A DNA stretch of 20,306 nt from Bacillota bacterium (GTDB taxonomy: Bacteria; Bacillota; Negativicutes; Sporomusales; UBA7701). Positions 7,815 through 16,147 of the stretch are shown here, one piece after another. The notes under the pieces were generated by a model that was not told where the DNA came from, did not search any database, and saw only the letters and a program-made list of their open reading frames with translations. The translations under genes were made by a program, and so were the position numbers. Numbering within the stretch: the first letter of the stretch is position 1; each line of letters begins with the position of its first letter. The stretch lies in NCBI GenBank assembly GCA_023415075.1, contig JAEZLU010000117.1, positions 1-20,306 of the forward strand, given 5' to 3'.

Positions 7815-8997
<1,183 letters not shown>

Positions 8998-9070
8998 CCG
9001 AATTGGAGGAATAACGGCCGCGAGCGCCAATTATTATATATCTCTGGAATTGTTGGGAGTTGGGGATACT
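8998..9070 (+). other. argD-argF gap with an orphan ribosome-binding sequence
   Basis: This 73-base gap is the longest inside the arg operon. GGAGGA at 9005-9010 is followed by no usable start codon (ATA ACG come next). An AT-rich patch (9029-9041) then precedes the real argF site. I find no ARG box, terminator or well-spaced promoter. It may be the remnant of a lost gene or simply a spacer. Confidence 0.4.
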
Positions 9071-10000
9071 ATGAAAGGCAAAGACCTGTTATCGGTTCAC
9101 GACCTGTCGGTCGACGAAGTCTATCAGATATTCGACACAGCCAAAACGCTCAAAGCCAAGCAGAAGAAAGGCGAAGAGCATCACCTTCTCAAAGGCAAGA
9201 CACTGGGGATGATTTTTCAGAAGTCGTCCACCAGGACCCGGGTGTCTTTCGAAGTCGGCATGTGGCAGCTGGGCGGCATGGCTCTCTTTCTGAGCGCCGG
9301 CGACCTCCAGATTGGCCGCGGCGAGCCGGTAAAGGATACCGCCCGCGTGCTGTCGCGCTATGTTGACGGTATCATGATCCGCACCTTTGCCCACGCCGAG
9401 GTCGAGGAACTGGCCCGCTGGGCCGATATTCCGGTGATCAACGGCCTTACCGACCATCTCCACCCGTGCCAGGCGCTGACCGACATCTTCACCGCCATCG
9501 AGCACAAGGGCATGGTCAAGGGCCTCAAGTTGGCCTACATCGGCGACGGCAACAACATGGTGAACGCTCTCATGCACACCTGCGCCAAGGTCGGCATGGA
9601 CATCGCCGTGGCCACGCCGCCGGGCTACGCTCCCAGCCCCCAGGTGGTGCTGGAAGCCCAGGCCGACGCTGCCGTCCACGGCAGTAAGGTGACCCTTTAT
9701 AACGACCCCAAAGCGGCGGCCGTGGGGGCCGACGTCCTCTATACCGACGTCTGGGCCAGCATGGGCAAGGAGTCCGAGCAGGCCATCCGCCAGAAAGCCT
9801 TTGCCGGCTTCCAGCTGAACGAAGCCCTGCTGAAGCTCGCCAAACCCGACGCCATCGTCATGCATTGCCTGCCGGCCCACCGGGGCGAGGAAATAACCGA
9901 CGGCGTCCTCGAGGGTCCGCAGTCGGTGGTCTTTGACGAGGCCGAGAACCGGCTGCATGTCCAGAAAGCCATAATGGCCCTCCTGATGGGCGGCCGCTGA
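9071..10000 (+). CDS. argF: Ornithine carbamoyltransferase
   Basis: ArgF joins ornithine and carbamoyl phosphate to give citrulline. The 309-residue protein has the carbamoyl-phosphate motif STRTR (53-57), HPCQ (131-134), the ornithine-binding DVWASMG (226-232) and HCLPAHRGEE (265-274) with the active-site cysteine. These distinguish it from aspartate carbamoyltransferase and, with the arg neighbours, favour an anabolic role. ATG 9071 is preceded by GGGAG (9055-9059) and GGGGA (9062-9066). In-frame codons further upstream would overlap argD and make a non-family N terminus. carAB genes for carbamoyl phosphate are not in the window. Confidence 0.96.
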   Translation: MKGKDLLSVHDLSVDEVYQIFDTAKTLKAKQKKGEEHHLLKGKTLGMIFQKSSTRTRVSFEVGMWQLGGMALFLSAGDLQIGRGEPVKDTARVLSRYVDGIMIRTFAHAEVEELARWADIPVINGLTDHLHPCQALTDIFTAIEHKGMVKGLKLAYIGDGNNMVNALMHTCAKVGMDIAVATPPGYAPSPQVVLEAQADAAVHGSKVTLYNDPKAAAVGADVLYTDVWASMGKESEQAIRQKAFAGFQLNEALLKLAKPDAIVMHCLPAHRGEEITDGVLEGPQSVVFDEAENRLHVQKAIMALLMGGR

Positions 10001-10025
10001 GCCGGACAAAAAGGAGGGAGCCCTG

Positions 10026-10430
10026 ATGGAGCTTGAGTACGCCGGCTTCGTCTTCAGCGGCGACAAGAACCGGCTGCCGGTCGAGCGGGTCTGCGAACTG
10101 ATGACGCAAACCTACTGGGCCAATAGCCGCAGCCGCGACCGGATCGAAAAGGCCATCGCCAACTCCCTGTGCTACGGGATTTATAAAAACGGCTATCTGG
10201 TCGGCTTCGCCCGTGTCGTCACCGACGGCGCCACGTTTTACTGGCTGTGCGACGTGATCATCGACCAGGCCTACCGGGGCCGCGGCCTTGGCAAGAAACT
10301 GGTCGAATACATAACCACTGCCGGCGAACTGGACGGCCTGCGGGGAGCCCTGCGCACCAGGAACGCCCACGGGCTATACGCCCGCTACGGCTTCGTCCAT
10401 GACAGCGAGCGGTTTATGGTCAAGGAGTAG
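10026..10430 (+). CDS. GNAT family N-acetyltransferase of unknown substrate, within the arg operon
   Basis: The 134-residue protein has one GNAT fold. YRGRGLGKKLVEYI (83-96) contains the R-G-x-G-L-G acetyl-CoA pyrophosphate loop, and a strand-forming DGATFYWLCDVIID precedes it. The C-terminal ARYGFVHDSERFMVKE is the usual closing YGF element. The N-terminal QTYWANSRSRDRIEKAI belongs to a widespread uncharacterised bacterial GNAT group. ATG 10026 follows AAGGAGGGAG at about 10010-10019, one of the best ribosome sites in the operon. It lies between argF and argG, so it should be co-transcribed. A role in N-acetylglutamate synthesis is imaginable, but no residue pattern links it to ArgA. Detoxification or protein acetylation are equally open. 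Confidence 0.85.
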   Translation: MELEYAGFVFSGDKNRLPVERVCELMTQTYWANSRSRDRIEKAIANSLCYGIYKNGYLVGFARVVTDGATFYWLCDVIIDQAYRGRGLGKKLVEYITTAGELDGLRGALRTRNAHGLYARYGFVHDSERFMVKE

Positions 10431-10482
10431 TGGCCCGATTAGCGGACCATTTAGGATATTAAGTGCTTGGAGGTAATATATC

Positions 10483-11700
10483 ATGAGTGAAATCAAAAAA
10501 GTCGTGCTGGCCTATTCCGGCGGCCTCGACACCTCGGTAATCATCCCCTGGCTCAAGGAGAACTACGCGAACTGCGAAGTCATCGCCATGTGCGCCGACG
10601 TCGGCCAGGGCGACGAACTGGCGCCGGTCCGCGAGAAGGCCCTCAAGTCGGGCGCCAGCAAAGTCTATATCATGGATATGCAGAAGGATTTTGTTGAGAA
10701 CTATATCTGGCCGGTGCTGAAAGCGGGCGCCGTTTATGAGGGGAAATACCTGCTGGGCACCTCGTTCGCCCGGCCGATTATCGCCAAATACCTGGTCGAT
10801 ATCGCCGAGAAGGAGGGGGCCGACGCCATCTGCCACGGCGCCACCGGCAAAGGCAACGACCAGGTGCGCTTCGAACTGACCGTCAAGGCGCTGGCGCCCC
10901 ACCTGAAGATTATTGCCCCCTGGCGGCTGTGGACCATCCGCTCGCGCGAAGACGCCATCGACTACGCCGAGAAGCACGGTATCCCGGTGCCGGTGACCAA
11001 AAAGCGCCCCTACAGCATGGACCGCAACGTCTGGCATCTCAGCCACGAGGGCGCCGATCTCGAAGACCCCTGGAACGAGCCTAAAGACGATGTGTATATG
11101 GTTACCAAGACGCCTGAGCAGGCTCCCGACAAGGCTACTTATGTGGAAATCGAGTTCGTCAAGGGCGAGCCGGTGGCTGTCGACGGCGTCAAAATGGACG
11201 CCGTGGCCCTGCTGGAGAAACTCAACGCCATCGGCGCGGCTAACGGCGTCGGCATCGCCGACATCGTTGAGAATCGCCTCGTCGGCATGAAGTCCCGCGG
11301 CGTGTACGAGACGCCGGGCGGGGCCATCCTTTTCTACGCCCACCGCGAACTCGAGTACCTCACCCTCGACCGGGCCACCATGCACTATAAGGAGCAGGTG
11401 GCGGTGCGCTACGGCGAGCTTGTTTACGACGGCATGTGGTTCTCGCCGCTCAGGGAAGCCCTGGCCGTTTTTGTCGACAGCACCCAGCAGACGGTCACCG
11501 GCCTGGTCCGCCTTAAGCTTTACAAGGGCAATATCATGAGCGCCGGCGCCAAGTCGCCATACTCGCTCTATCATGAGGGCTTCGTCACCTTCGGCCGGGA
11601 CGAGGTATATAACCAGAAGGACGCCGAGGGTTTCATAAACCTCTTCGGCCTGCCCCTGAAGATCAGGGCCCTGATGCAACAGAAAGAGGCGAAGAAGTAA
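10483..11700 (+). CDS. argG: Argininosuccinate synthase
   Basis: ArgG condenses citrulline and aspartate with ATP to form argininosuccinate. The 405-residue protein opens with the PP-loop AYSGGLDTS (10-18) of N-type ATP pyrophosphatases and contains GATGKGNDQVRFE, the citrulline/aspartate binding segment typical of the family. The length is standard. ATG 10483 follows TTGGAGG at 10464-10470 with a somewhat long spacer. The 52 bases after the GNAT gene show no terminator. The stop overlaps the argH start by one base (TAATG), which indicates translational coupling. Confidence 0.97.
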   Translation: MSEIKKVVLAYSGGLDTSVIIPWLKENYANCEVIAMCADVGQGDELAPVREKALKSGASKVYIMDMQKDFVENYIWPVLKAGAVYEGKYLLGTSFARPIIAKYLVDIAEKEGADAICHGATGKGNDQVRFELTVKALAPHLKIIAPWRLWTIRSREDAIDYAEKHGIPVPVTKKRPYSMDRNVWHLSHEGADLEDPWNEPKDDVYMVTKTPEQAPDKATYVEIEFVKGEPVAVDGVKMDAVALLEKLNAIGAANGVGIADIVENRLVGMKSRGVYETPGGAILFYAHRELEYLTLDRATMHYKEQVAVRYGELVYDGMWFSPLREALAVFVDSTQQTVTGLVRLKLYKGNIMSAGAKSPYSLYHEGFVTFGRDEVYNQKDAEGFINLFGLPLKIRALMQQKEAKK

Positions 11701-13115
11701 TGACCAAGCTATGGGGCGGTAGATTCACCAAAGGCACCGACGTGCTGGTGGAAGAGTTTACCTCCTCCATTTCTTTTGACCAGCGGATGTACAAAGAGGA
11801 CATCGCCGGCAGCATCGCCCACGCCCGCATGCTGGCCAAGTGCGGCATCATCGACGCCGCCGAGGCCGAGGCCATCATCGCCGGGCTTACCGGTATCCTC
11901 GCCGATATCGAGGCCGGCAACTTCGCCTTCGAGACGTCGTTGGAAGACATTCACATGAATATCGAGAAACGGCTGACTGAGCGCATCGGCCCGGTCGGCG
12001 GCAAGCTTCATACCGCTCGCAGCCGTAATGACCAGGTGGCCCTCGACACCCACCTGTACCTCAAAAAGGAGCTTGTCAACATCGGCCGGCTGCTCGTCCG
12101 CCTGCAGGAGGCCATCCTGGCCGTCGCCGCGAGGAACGTCGAAATCATCAGCCCGGGCTACACCCACCTCCAGCGGGCCCAGCCCATCCTTTTCAGCCAT
12201 CACCTGCTGGCCTATTTCTCGATGCTGGCCCGCGATTTCGCCCGCCTGCGGGGCGTATGGGAGCGGACCGACCTGATGCCGCTGGGCGCCGGCGCCCTCG
12301 CCGGCACCTCGTTTCCCATCGACCGCCACATGGTGGCCGCCGACCTCAAGTTCGGCGAACTCTACGACAACAGCATAGACGCCGTAAGCGACCGCGACTA
12401 CGCCTTGGAGTTTCTGGCCTTCGCCGCCATCTTGATGGTCCACCTCAGCCGTCTTAGTGAGGAGGTCATCCTCTGGACCTCGGCCGAGTTTGCCTTCGTC
12501 GAACTTGACGACGCCCACTGCACCGGCTCGAGCATCATGCCTCAGAAGAAAAACCCCGACGTGGCCGAACTTGTCCGCGGCAAGAGCGGCCGGGTGGTCG
12601 GCCACCTCATGGCCATGCTGACCCTAATGAAGGGCTTGCCGCTCGCCTATAACAAGGATATGCAGGAAGATAAAGAAGGCCTGTTCGATACCATCGACAC
12701 CGTTAAATTCAGCCTGGCTGTGTACGCCGGCCTTCTCCAGGGCATGCAGGTTAAGGGCGACAATATGCGGGCGGCGGCCGGCGCCAACTTCGCCAACGCC
12801 ACCGATATGGCCGACTACCTTGTCAAGAAGGGGTTGCCCTTCCGCCAGGCCCACGAAATTGTCGGCCAGAGCGTCCGCTACTGCATTGAACATGGCAAGG
12901 AGCTCACCGATCTGTCGCTGGCCGAGTTCCAGAGGTTTTCGCCCTTGTTCGCGGCCGACATCCTCGAAGCCATCCGGGTCGAGACCTGCGTGGCCGCCCG
13001 CGAGTCCTACGGCGGCACCGCTCCCGGCCAGGTACTAAGCGCCCTCGGGCGGGGCCGGCAAGCACTGGCAAAACAGGCTGCCCTCCTTGACACTTACCAG
13101 CAAAGCATTATATAA
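11700..13115 (+). CDS. argH: Argininosuccinate lyase
   Basis: ArgH splits argininosuccinate into arginine and fumarate, the last step of the pathway. The 471-residue protein belongs to the fumarase/aspartase superfamily. The signature GSSIMPQKKNPD (276-287) on the mobile catalytic loop includes the catalytic serine; HTARSRNDQV and YTHLQRAQP are the other two conserved regions. ATG 11700 shares its A with the argG stop; a modest AGAGGCG stands upstream at 11684-11690. The last codons and the TAA carry the -35 and -10 boxes of the downstream aminotransferase promoter. Confidence 0.97.
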   Translation: MTKLWGGRFTKGTDVLVEEFTSSISFDQRMYKEDIAGSIAHARMLAKCGIIDAAEAEAIIAGLTGILADIEAGNFAFETSLEDIHMNIEKRLTERIGPVGGKLHTARSRNDQVALDTHLYLKKELVNIGRLLVRLQEAILAVAARNVEIISPGYTHLQRAQPILFSHHLLAYFSMLARDFARLRGVWERTDLMPLGAGALAGTSFPIDRHMVAADLKFGELYDNSIDAVSDRDYALEFLAFAAILMVHLSRLSEEVILWTSAEFAFVELDDAHCTGSSIMPQKKNPDVAELVRGKSGRVVGHLMAMLTLMKGLPLAYNKDMQEDKEGLFDTIDTVKFSLAVYAGLLQGMQVKGDNMRAAAGANFANATDMADYLVKKGLPFRQAHEIVGQSVRYCIEHGKELTDLSLAEFQRFSPLFAADILEAIRVETCVAARESYGGTAPGQVLSALGRGRQALAKQAALLDTYQQSII

Positions 13116-13116
13116 T
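13087..13116 (+). promoter_or_regulatory. Consensus sigma-A-type promoter for the branched-chain aminotransferase gene
   Basis: TTGACA (13087-13092) and TATAAT (13111-13116) are both perfect and lie 18 bases apart. They sit inside the final codons and stop of argH. Transcription would begin near 13123 and give a leader of about 60 bases. This separates the aminotransferase gene from arginine control. Confidence 0.8.
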
Positions 13117-13131
13117 TTTTGGTAAGCCATT

Positions 13132-13160
13132 CCTGAGGCGTGTTCGCCTTGCGCCTCCGG
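13132..13160 (+). promoter_or_regulatory. Hairpin in the leader of the aminotransferase mRNA
   Basis: GAGGCG (13135-13140) and CGCCTC (13152-13157) pair around an 11-base loop. CC (13132-13133) and GG (13159-13160) extend the stem across one mismatch. A run of A rather than T follows, so it is not an intrinsic terminator of argH. It sits between the predicted start site and the ribosome site at about 13171-13175. A regulatory role is possible but unsupported. Confidence 0.4.
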
Positions 13161-13181
13161 GGCAAAAAAAGGGGGATTATC

Positions 13182-14255
13182 ATGGTTGACATTGCTGTTA
13201 CCAAGGTAAAGACGCCCGGACAACTGCCGGACGCCGATAAACTAGGGTTCGGACATTATTTTACCGACCATATGTTTGTCATGGACTACGAAACCGGCAA
13301 AGGCTGGTACAACCCGCGCATTGTACCCTACGAAGAGTTCTCGCTGTTCCCCTCGGCCATGGTGCTCCATTATGGCCAGGCTATTTTCGAGGGCATTAAG
13401 GCCTTCCGGACCGCGGCCGGCGATATCAACCTCTTTCGGATTCAGGATTATCTGGCCCGCTTCAACCGCTCGGCCGACATCGTCTGTATTCCAAACACCG
13501 ACCCGGCCGTCGTTCATGCCGGCCTGAAACAGCTTATCGAAATCGACAAAAAATGGGTGCCGGCCAAAATGGGCACCTCCCTCTACATCCGCCCCTTCAT
13601 CATCGCCACCGACCCTTATGTAGGCGTCAAGATTTCCGACACCTACAAGCTGTTCATCATTCTGTCGCCGGTCGGCGCCTACTATGCAGCCGGCTTCAAT
13701 CCGGTGAACATCAAGGTTGAGGACAAGTACGTCCGCACCGTGCCCGGCGGCGTCGGCGAAGCGAAAACGCCGGCCAACTACGCCGCCAGCCTGCGGGCTC
13801 AGGTCGACGCTAAAAAAGAAGGCTACGCTCAGGTGCTGTGGCTCGACGGCGTTGAGCGCAAGTATGTCGAAGAAGTCGGCACGATGAACATTTTCTTCAA
13901 GATCAAGGACGAAATCATCACCCCGGCCCTGACCGGCAGCATTCTCGGCGGCATCACCCGCCGCACCGTCATAGAGGCGGCCCGCGACTGGGGCCTGAAG
14001 GTGACTGAGCGCCAGATCGCGATCGACGAAGTATACGCGGCCCACGCCAGCGGCGACCTCGAAGAGGTCTTCGGTTCCGGCACGGCGGCGGTCATCTCGC
14101 CGGTGGGCGAGCTGTCCTGGAAGGGCAAGAAAATCATCATCAACGACAACAAAACCGGTCCCTTCTCCCAGAAGATGTTCGACTATGTCGCCGGCCTGCA
14201 GTATGGGACGGTGGCCGATAAATTCGGCTGGGTGGAAAAGGTGGCCAAAGTATAA
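13182..14255 (+). CDS. ilvE: Branched-chain amino acid aminotransferase (PLP class IV)
   Basis: IlvE interconverts leucine, isoleucine and valine with their 2-oxo acids, using glutamate/2-oxoglutarate. The 357-residue protein is of the longer, eukaryote-like BCAT type. Lys195 in GGVGEAKTPANYAAS is the PLP lysine, YVEEVGTMNIFF the conserved strand near the cofactor, and FGSGTAAVISPVG the C-terminal phosphate-binding loop. The length and these motifs exclude D-amino acid aminotransferase and 4-amino-4-deoxychorismate lyase. ATG 13182 follows GGGGG at 13171-13175; an upstream in-frame codon near 13140 would lie in the leader hairpin. The gene is a single transcription unit with its own promoter and terminator. 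Confidence 0.94.
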   Translation: MVDIAVTKVKTPGQLPDADKLGFGHYFTDHMFVMDYETGKGWYNPRIVPYEEFSLFPSAMVLHYGQAIFEGIKAFRTAAGDINLFRIQDYLARFNRSADIVCIPNTDPAVVHAGLKQLIEIDKKWVPAKMGTSLYIRPFIIATDPYVGVKISDTYKLFIILSPVGAYYAAGFNPVNIKVEDKYVRTVPGGVGEAKTPANYAASLRAQVDAKKEGYAQVLWLDGVERKYVEEVGTMNIFFKIKDEIITPALTGSILGGITRRTVIEAARDWGLKVTERQIAIDEVYAAHASGDLEEVFGSGTAAVISPVGELSWKGKKIIINDNKTGPFSQKMFDYVAGLQYGTVADKFGWVEKVAKV

Positions 14256-14267
14256 CAGGCCGAGCTT

Positions 14268-14302
14268 GCCTCCCGGATATTCCGGGAGGCCTTCATTTTT
14301 CT
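14268..14302 (+). terminator. Intrinsic terminator after the aminotransferase gene
   Basis: GCCTCCCGGA (14268-14277) and TCCGGGAGGC (14281-14290) form a perfect 10-bp stem with a TAT loop, followed by CTTCATTTTTCTC. It begins 13 bases after the stop codon. This is the clearest intrinsic terminator in the window. Confidence 0.92.
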
Positions 14303-14340
14303 CAAGGACAGTTTTTTTCCGTTCTTCTGTTAACTGTTTA

Positions 14341-14370
14341 AAAGGTTTTTGCCATTTTCGGGTAGAATAG
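14341..14370 (+). promoter_or_regulatory. Sigma-H-like promoter upstream of cdaA
   Basis: AAAGGTTTT (14341-14349) matches the sigma-H -35 pattern RNAGGAWWT at 8 of 9 positions. GTAGAATAG (14362-14370) matches the -10 pattern RNNGAATWW at 8 of 9. The gap of 12 bases is within the sigma-H range. A vegetative reading is also possible: TAGAAT (14363-14368) with TTAAAA (14338-14343) at 19 bases, which is weaker. The start would lie near 14376, about 25 bases before cdaA. Confidence 0.5.
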
Positions 14371-14400
14371 TCTTAGCGATTACGCTAAAGGTGGATGGCT

Positions 14401-15219
14401 ATGCTGCTGCAGATCCGGGGGATAATATCGACAATCGGCTGGCGTGATATCATCGACATTCTCCTGGTAGCCGTGCTGCTCTATAAACTGTATATGATCC
14501 TCAAGGACACCCGGGCCCTCACTCTCCTGAAGGGCCTTGTCGTGCTGCTTGTGGCCACTCTTGTCAGCAAATGGGTCGGCCTCAACGTCATCAACTGGCT
14601 ACTGCAAAAGAGCATGACCGTTGTTCTGGTGGCCCTGCCGATCGTTTTCCAGCCCGAACTGAGGCGGGCCCTCGAGCAGCTGGGCCGTGGCCGGCTGTTC
14701 GGCCGCGATGTTTTCCTTAACGAGGAAGAGACCAAATCGCTGCTTGAAAGCACGATGGCGGCGGTGGCCGTGCTGGCCAAGAACAAGATCGGCGCCCTCA
14801 TAGTCTTCGAGCGCCAGACCAGGCTGAACGATTACATCGACACCGGCATCAAGGTAGACGGGCTGGTGTCGAGCGAATTCCTCACGAATATTTTCATTCC
14901 CAACACGCCGCTGCATGACGGCGCCGTCATCGTCCGCGGCAACCGGGTGAGCGCCGCCGGCTGCATCCTGCCGCTGACCGAAGACCGTACCCTCGGCAAG
15001 GAACTGGGTACCCGCCACCGGGCCGCCCTCGGCCTCAGCGAGCAGACCGACGCCCTGGTGGTAGTGGTAAGCGAGGAGACCGGGATTATATCGGTGGCCG
15101 AAGGCGGGCGGCTGGCCCGCTATGTGGAGCCCGCCATGCTCAAGGATTTTCTCAGGCCGCTGTTTGAGACCAAAAGCTCGGCTTTCAGCGATTTCTTTAA
15201 CTGGAGGTCGTCGTCGTAA
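14401..15219 (+). CDS. cdaA: Diadenylate cyclase CdaA (membrane-bound c-di-AMP synthase)
   Basis: CdaA makes the second messenger c-di-AMP from two ATP at the membrane; c-di-AMP controls potassium and osmolyte transport and wall homeostasis in Bacillota. Three N-terminal transmembrane helices (about residues 16-34, 43-60 and 66-84) precede the DAC domain. Its active-site motifs are DGA (173-175, in LHDGAVIV) and RHR (205-207, in GTRHRAALG). The 272-residue length equals that of Bacillus CdaA. ATG 14401 is preferred over ATG 14395 because AAGGTGG (14388-14394) then has a spacing of 6 instead of 0. The stop overlaps the cdaR start by one base. Confidence 0.96.
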   Translation: MLLQIRGIISTIGWRDIIDILLVAVLLYKLYMILKDTRALTLLKGLVVLLVATLVSKWVGLNVINWLLQKSMTVVLVALPIVFQPELRRALEQLGRGRLFGRDVFLNEEETKSLLESTMAAVAVLAKNKIGALIVFERQTRLNDYIDTGIKVDGLVSSEFLTNIFIPNTPLHDGAVIVRGNRVSAAGCILPLTEDRTLGKELGTRHRAALGLSEQTDALVVVVSEETGIISVAEGGRLARYVEPAMLKDFLRPLFETKSSAFSDFFNWRSSS

Positions 15220-16133
15220 TGGAGGAGAACCGCACGCGCAATCTGACCGCCAAGGTGCTGGTGGTCATTATGGCCCTCGTGCTCTGGATATACGTGACCA
15301 ACGAGCAGAATCCGCCGATCGAGACTTCGCAGGCCGTACCGCTGGAAGTGCGGGGGGTCGGCGATTCGCTGATGGCGGTCGAGATGCCGGACTCGGTGCG
15401 GGTTAAGGTCCGCGGCTCGCGTAGCCTCACCGCCGGCCTCCAGACCCAGGACATCCAGGCTTACCTCGACCTCAAGGGGGTCGGCGAAGGCCGCCACTCG
15501 GCCCGGGTGCATGTGGTGGTGCCGCCCAGCCTCGAGCTGGTCGAGGTCCAGCCGGACAAGGTGCCGGTGCGCATCGACACCAAGGTGCGCCGGGTGCTGG
15601 GGCTGGAAATAAGGTTTACCGGCACGGCCGCCGCCGGAGCGGCTGTGGCCAAGGCGGCCGCCACCCCCGACCAGGTTACGCTGGAAGGCCCTCATAGTAT
15701 CACCAGTATGGTCGACCGGGCCGTGCTGACTGTCGATATCTCCGGCAAGACCGGCGATTTCACCGCCGGCGTCGTGCCCCTGCCGGTCAACCGCGACGGC
15801 AAGGTGGTCGAAGGCCTTTCCCTTTACCCCGAGCGGGTGAGCGTCGGCGTCAACCTTGTACGGGGCGCGGTCAAGAAGCTGGTCGACGTCAAAACGGTAA
15901 TCGTCGGCGACCTGCCCCCGGGCCTGGCCATCAAAGGCATAACCACCCGGCCGGCCAAGGTCGAAGTCAGTGGCGACGCCCCGGTGATCGAGAAGCTGGA
16001 GTTCGTCTACACCGAGCCGTTCAGCGTGGCCGGGATGGACAAGGATACTTCCAGGGAAGCCAAGCTGCAGCTCAGGGATGGCGTGACGGCCAGCCCGGAA
16101 TCGGTGGTCGTCCAGATCAATGTCGGCCGTTAG
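15219..16133 (+). CDS. cdaR: CdaR / YbbR-domain regulator of CdaA
   Basis: CdaR is an extracytoplasmic, membrane-anchored protein that modulates CdaA. The 304-residue product has a short basic N terminus, one transmembrane anchor (about residues 11-27) and then roughly three YbbR-type repeats (about 40-120, 125-210 and 215-300). The VRVKVRG and PDQVTLEGP segments are typical YbbR repeat cores. Bacillus CdaR has four repeats and is longer, so this is a reduced form. The ATG shares the A of the cdaA stop (TAATG), showing tight coupling. The next gene follows after 14 bases. Confidence 0.9.
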   Translation: MEENRTRNLTAKVLVVIMALVLWIYVTNEQNPPIETSQAVPLEVRGVGDSLMAVEMPDSVRVKVRGSRSLTAGLQTQDIQAYLDLKGVGEGRHSARVHVVVPPSLELVEVQPDKVPVRIDTKVRRVLGLEIRFTGTAAAGAAVAKAAATPDQVTLEGPHSITSMVDRAVLTVDISGKTGDFTAGVVPLPVNRDGKVVEGLSLYPERVSVGVNLVRGAVKKLVDVKTVIVGDLPPGLAIKGITTRPAKVEVSGDAPVIEKLEFVYTEPFSVAGMDKDTSREAKLQLRDGVTASPESVVVQINVGR

Positions 16134-16147
16134 AAGGAAGAGGCATC

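Noticed and set aside
10026..10430. Calling the GNAT gene argA (N-acetylglutamate synthase)
   Set aside because: It lacks the amino acid kinase-like domain of classical ArgA, and I see no specific short-NAGS signature; operon position alone is not enough.
13132..13160. Hairpin after argH as an arg operon terminator
   Set aside because: Followed by an A-run, not a T-run; more likely a leader element of the next gene.
14308..14337. ACAGTT...AACTGT inverted repeat upstream of cdaA
   Set aside because: Only 6-base arms separated by 18 bases in a T-rich spacer; within chance expectation.
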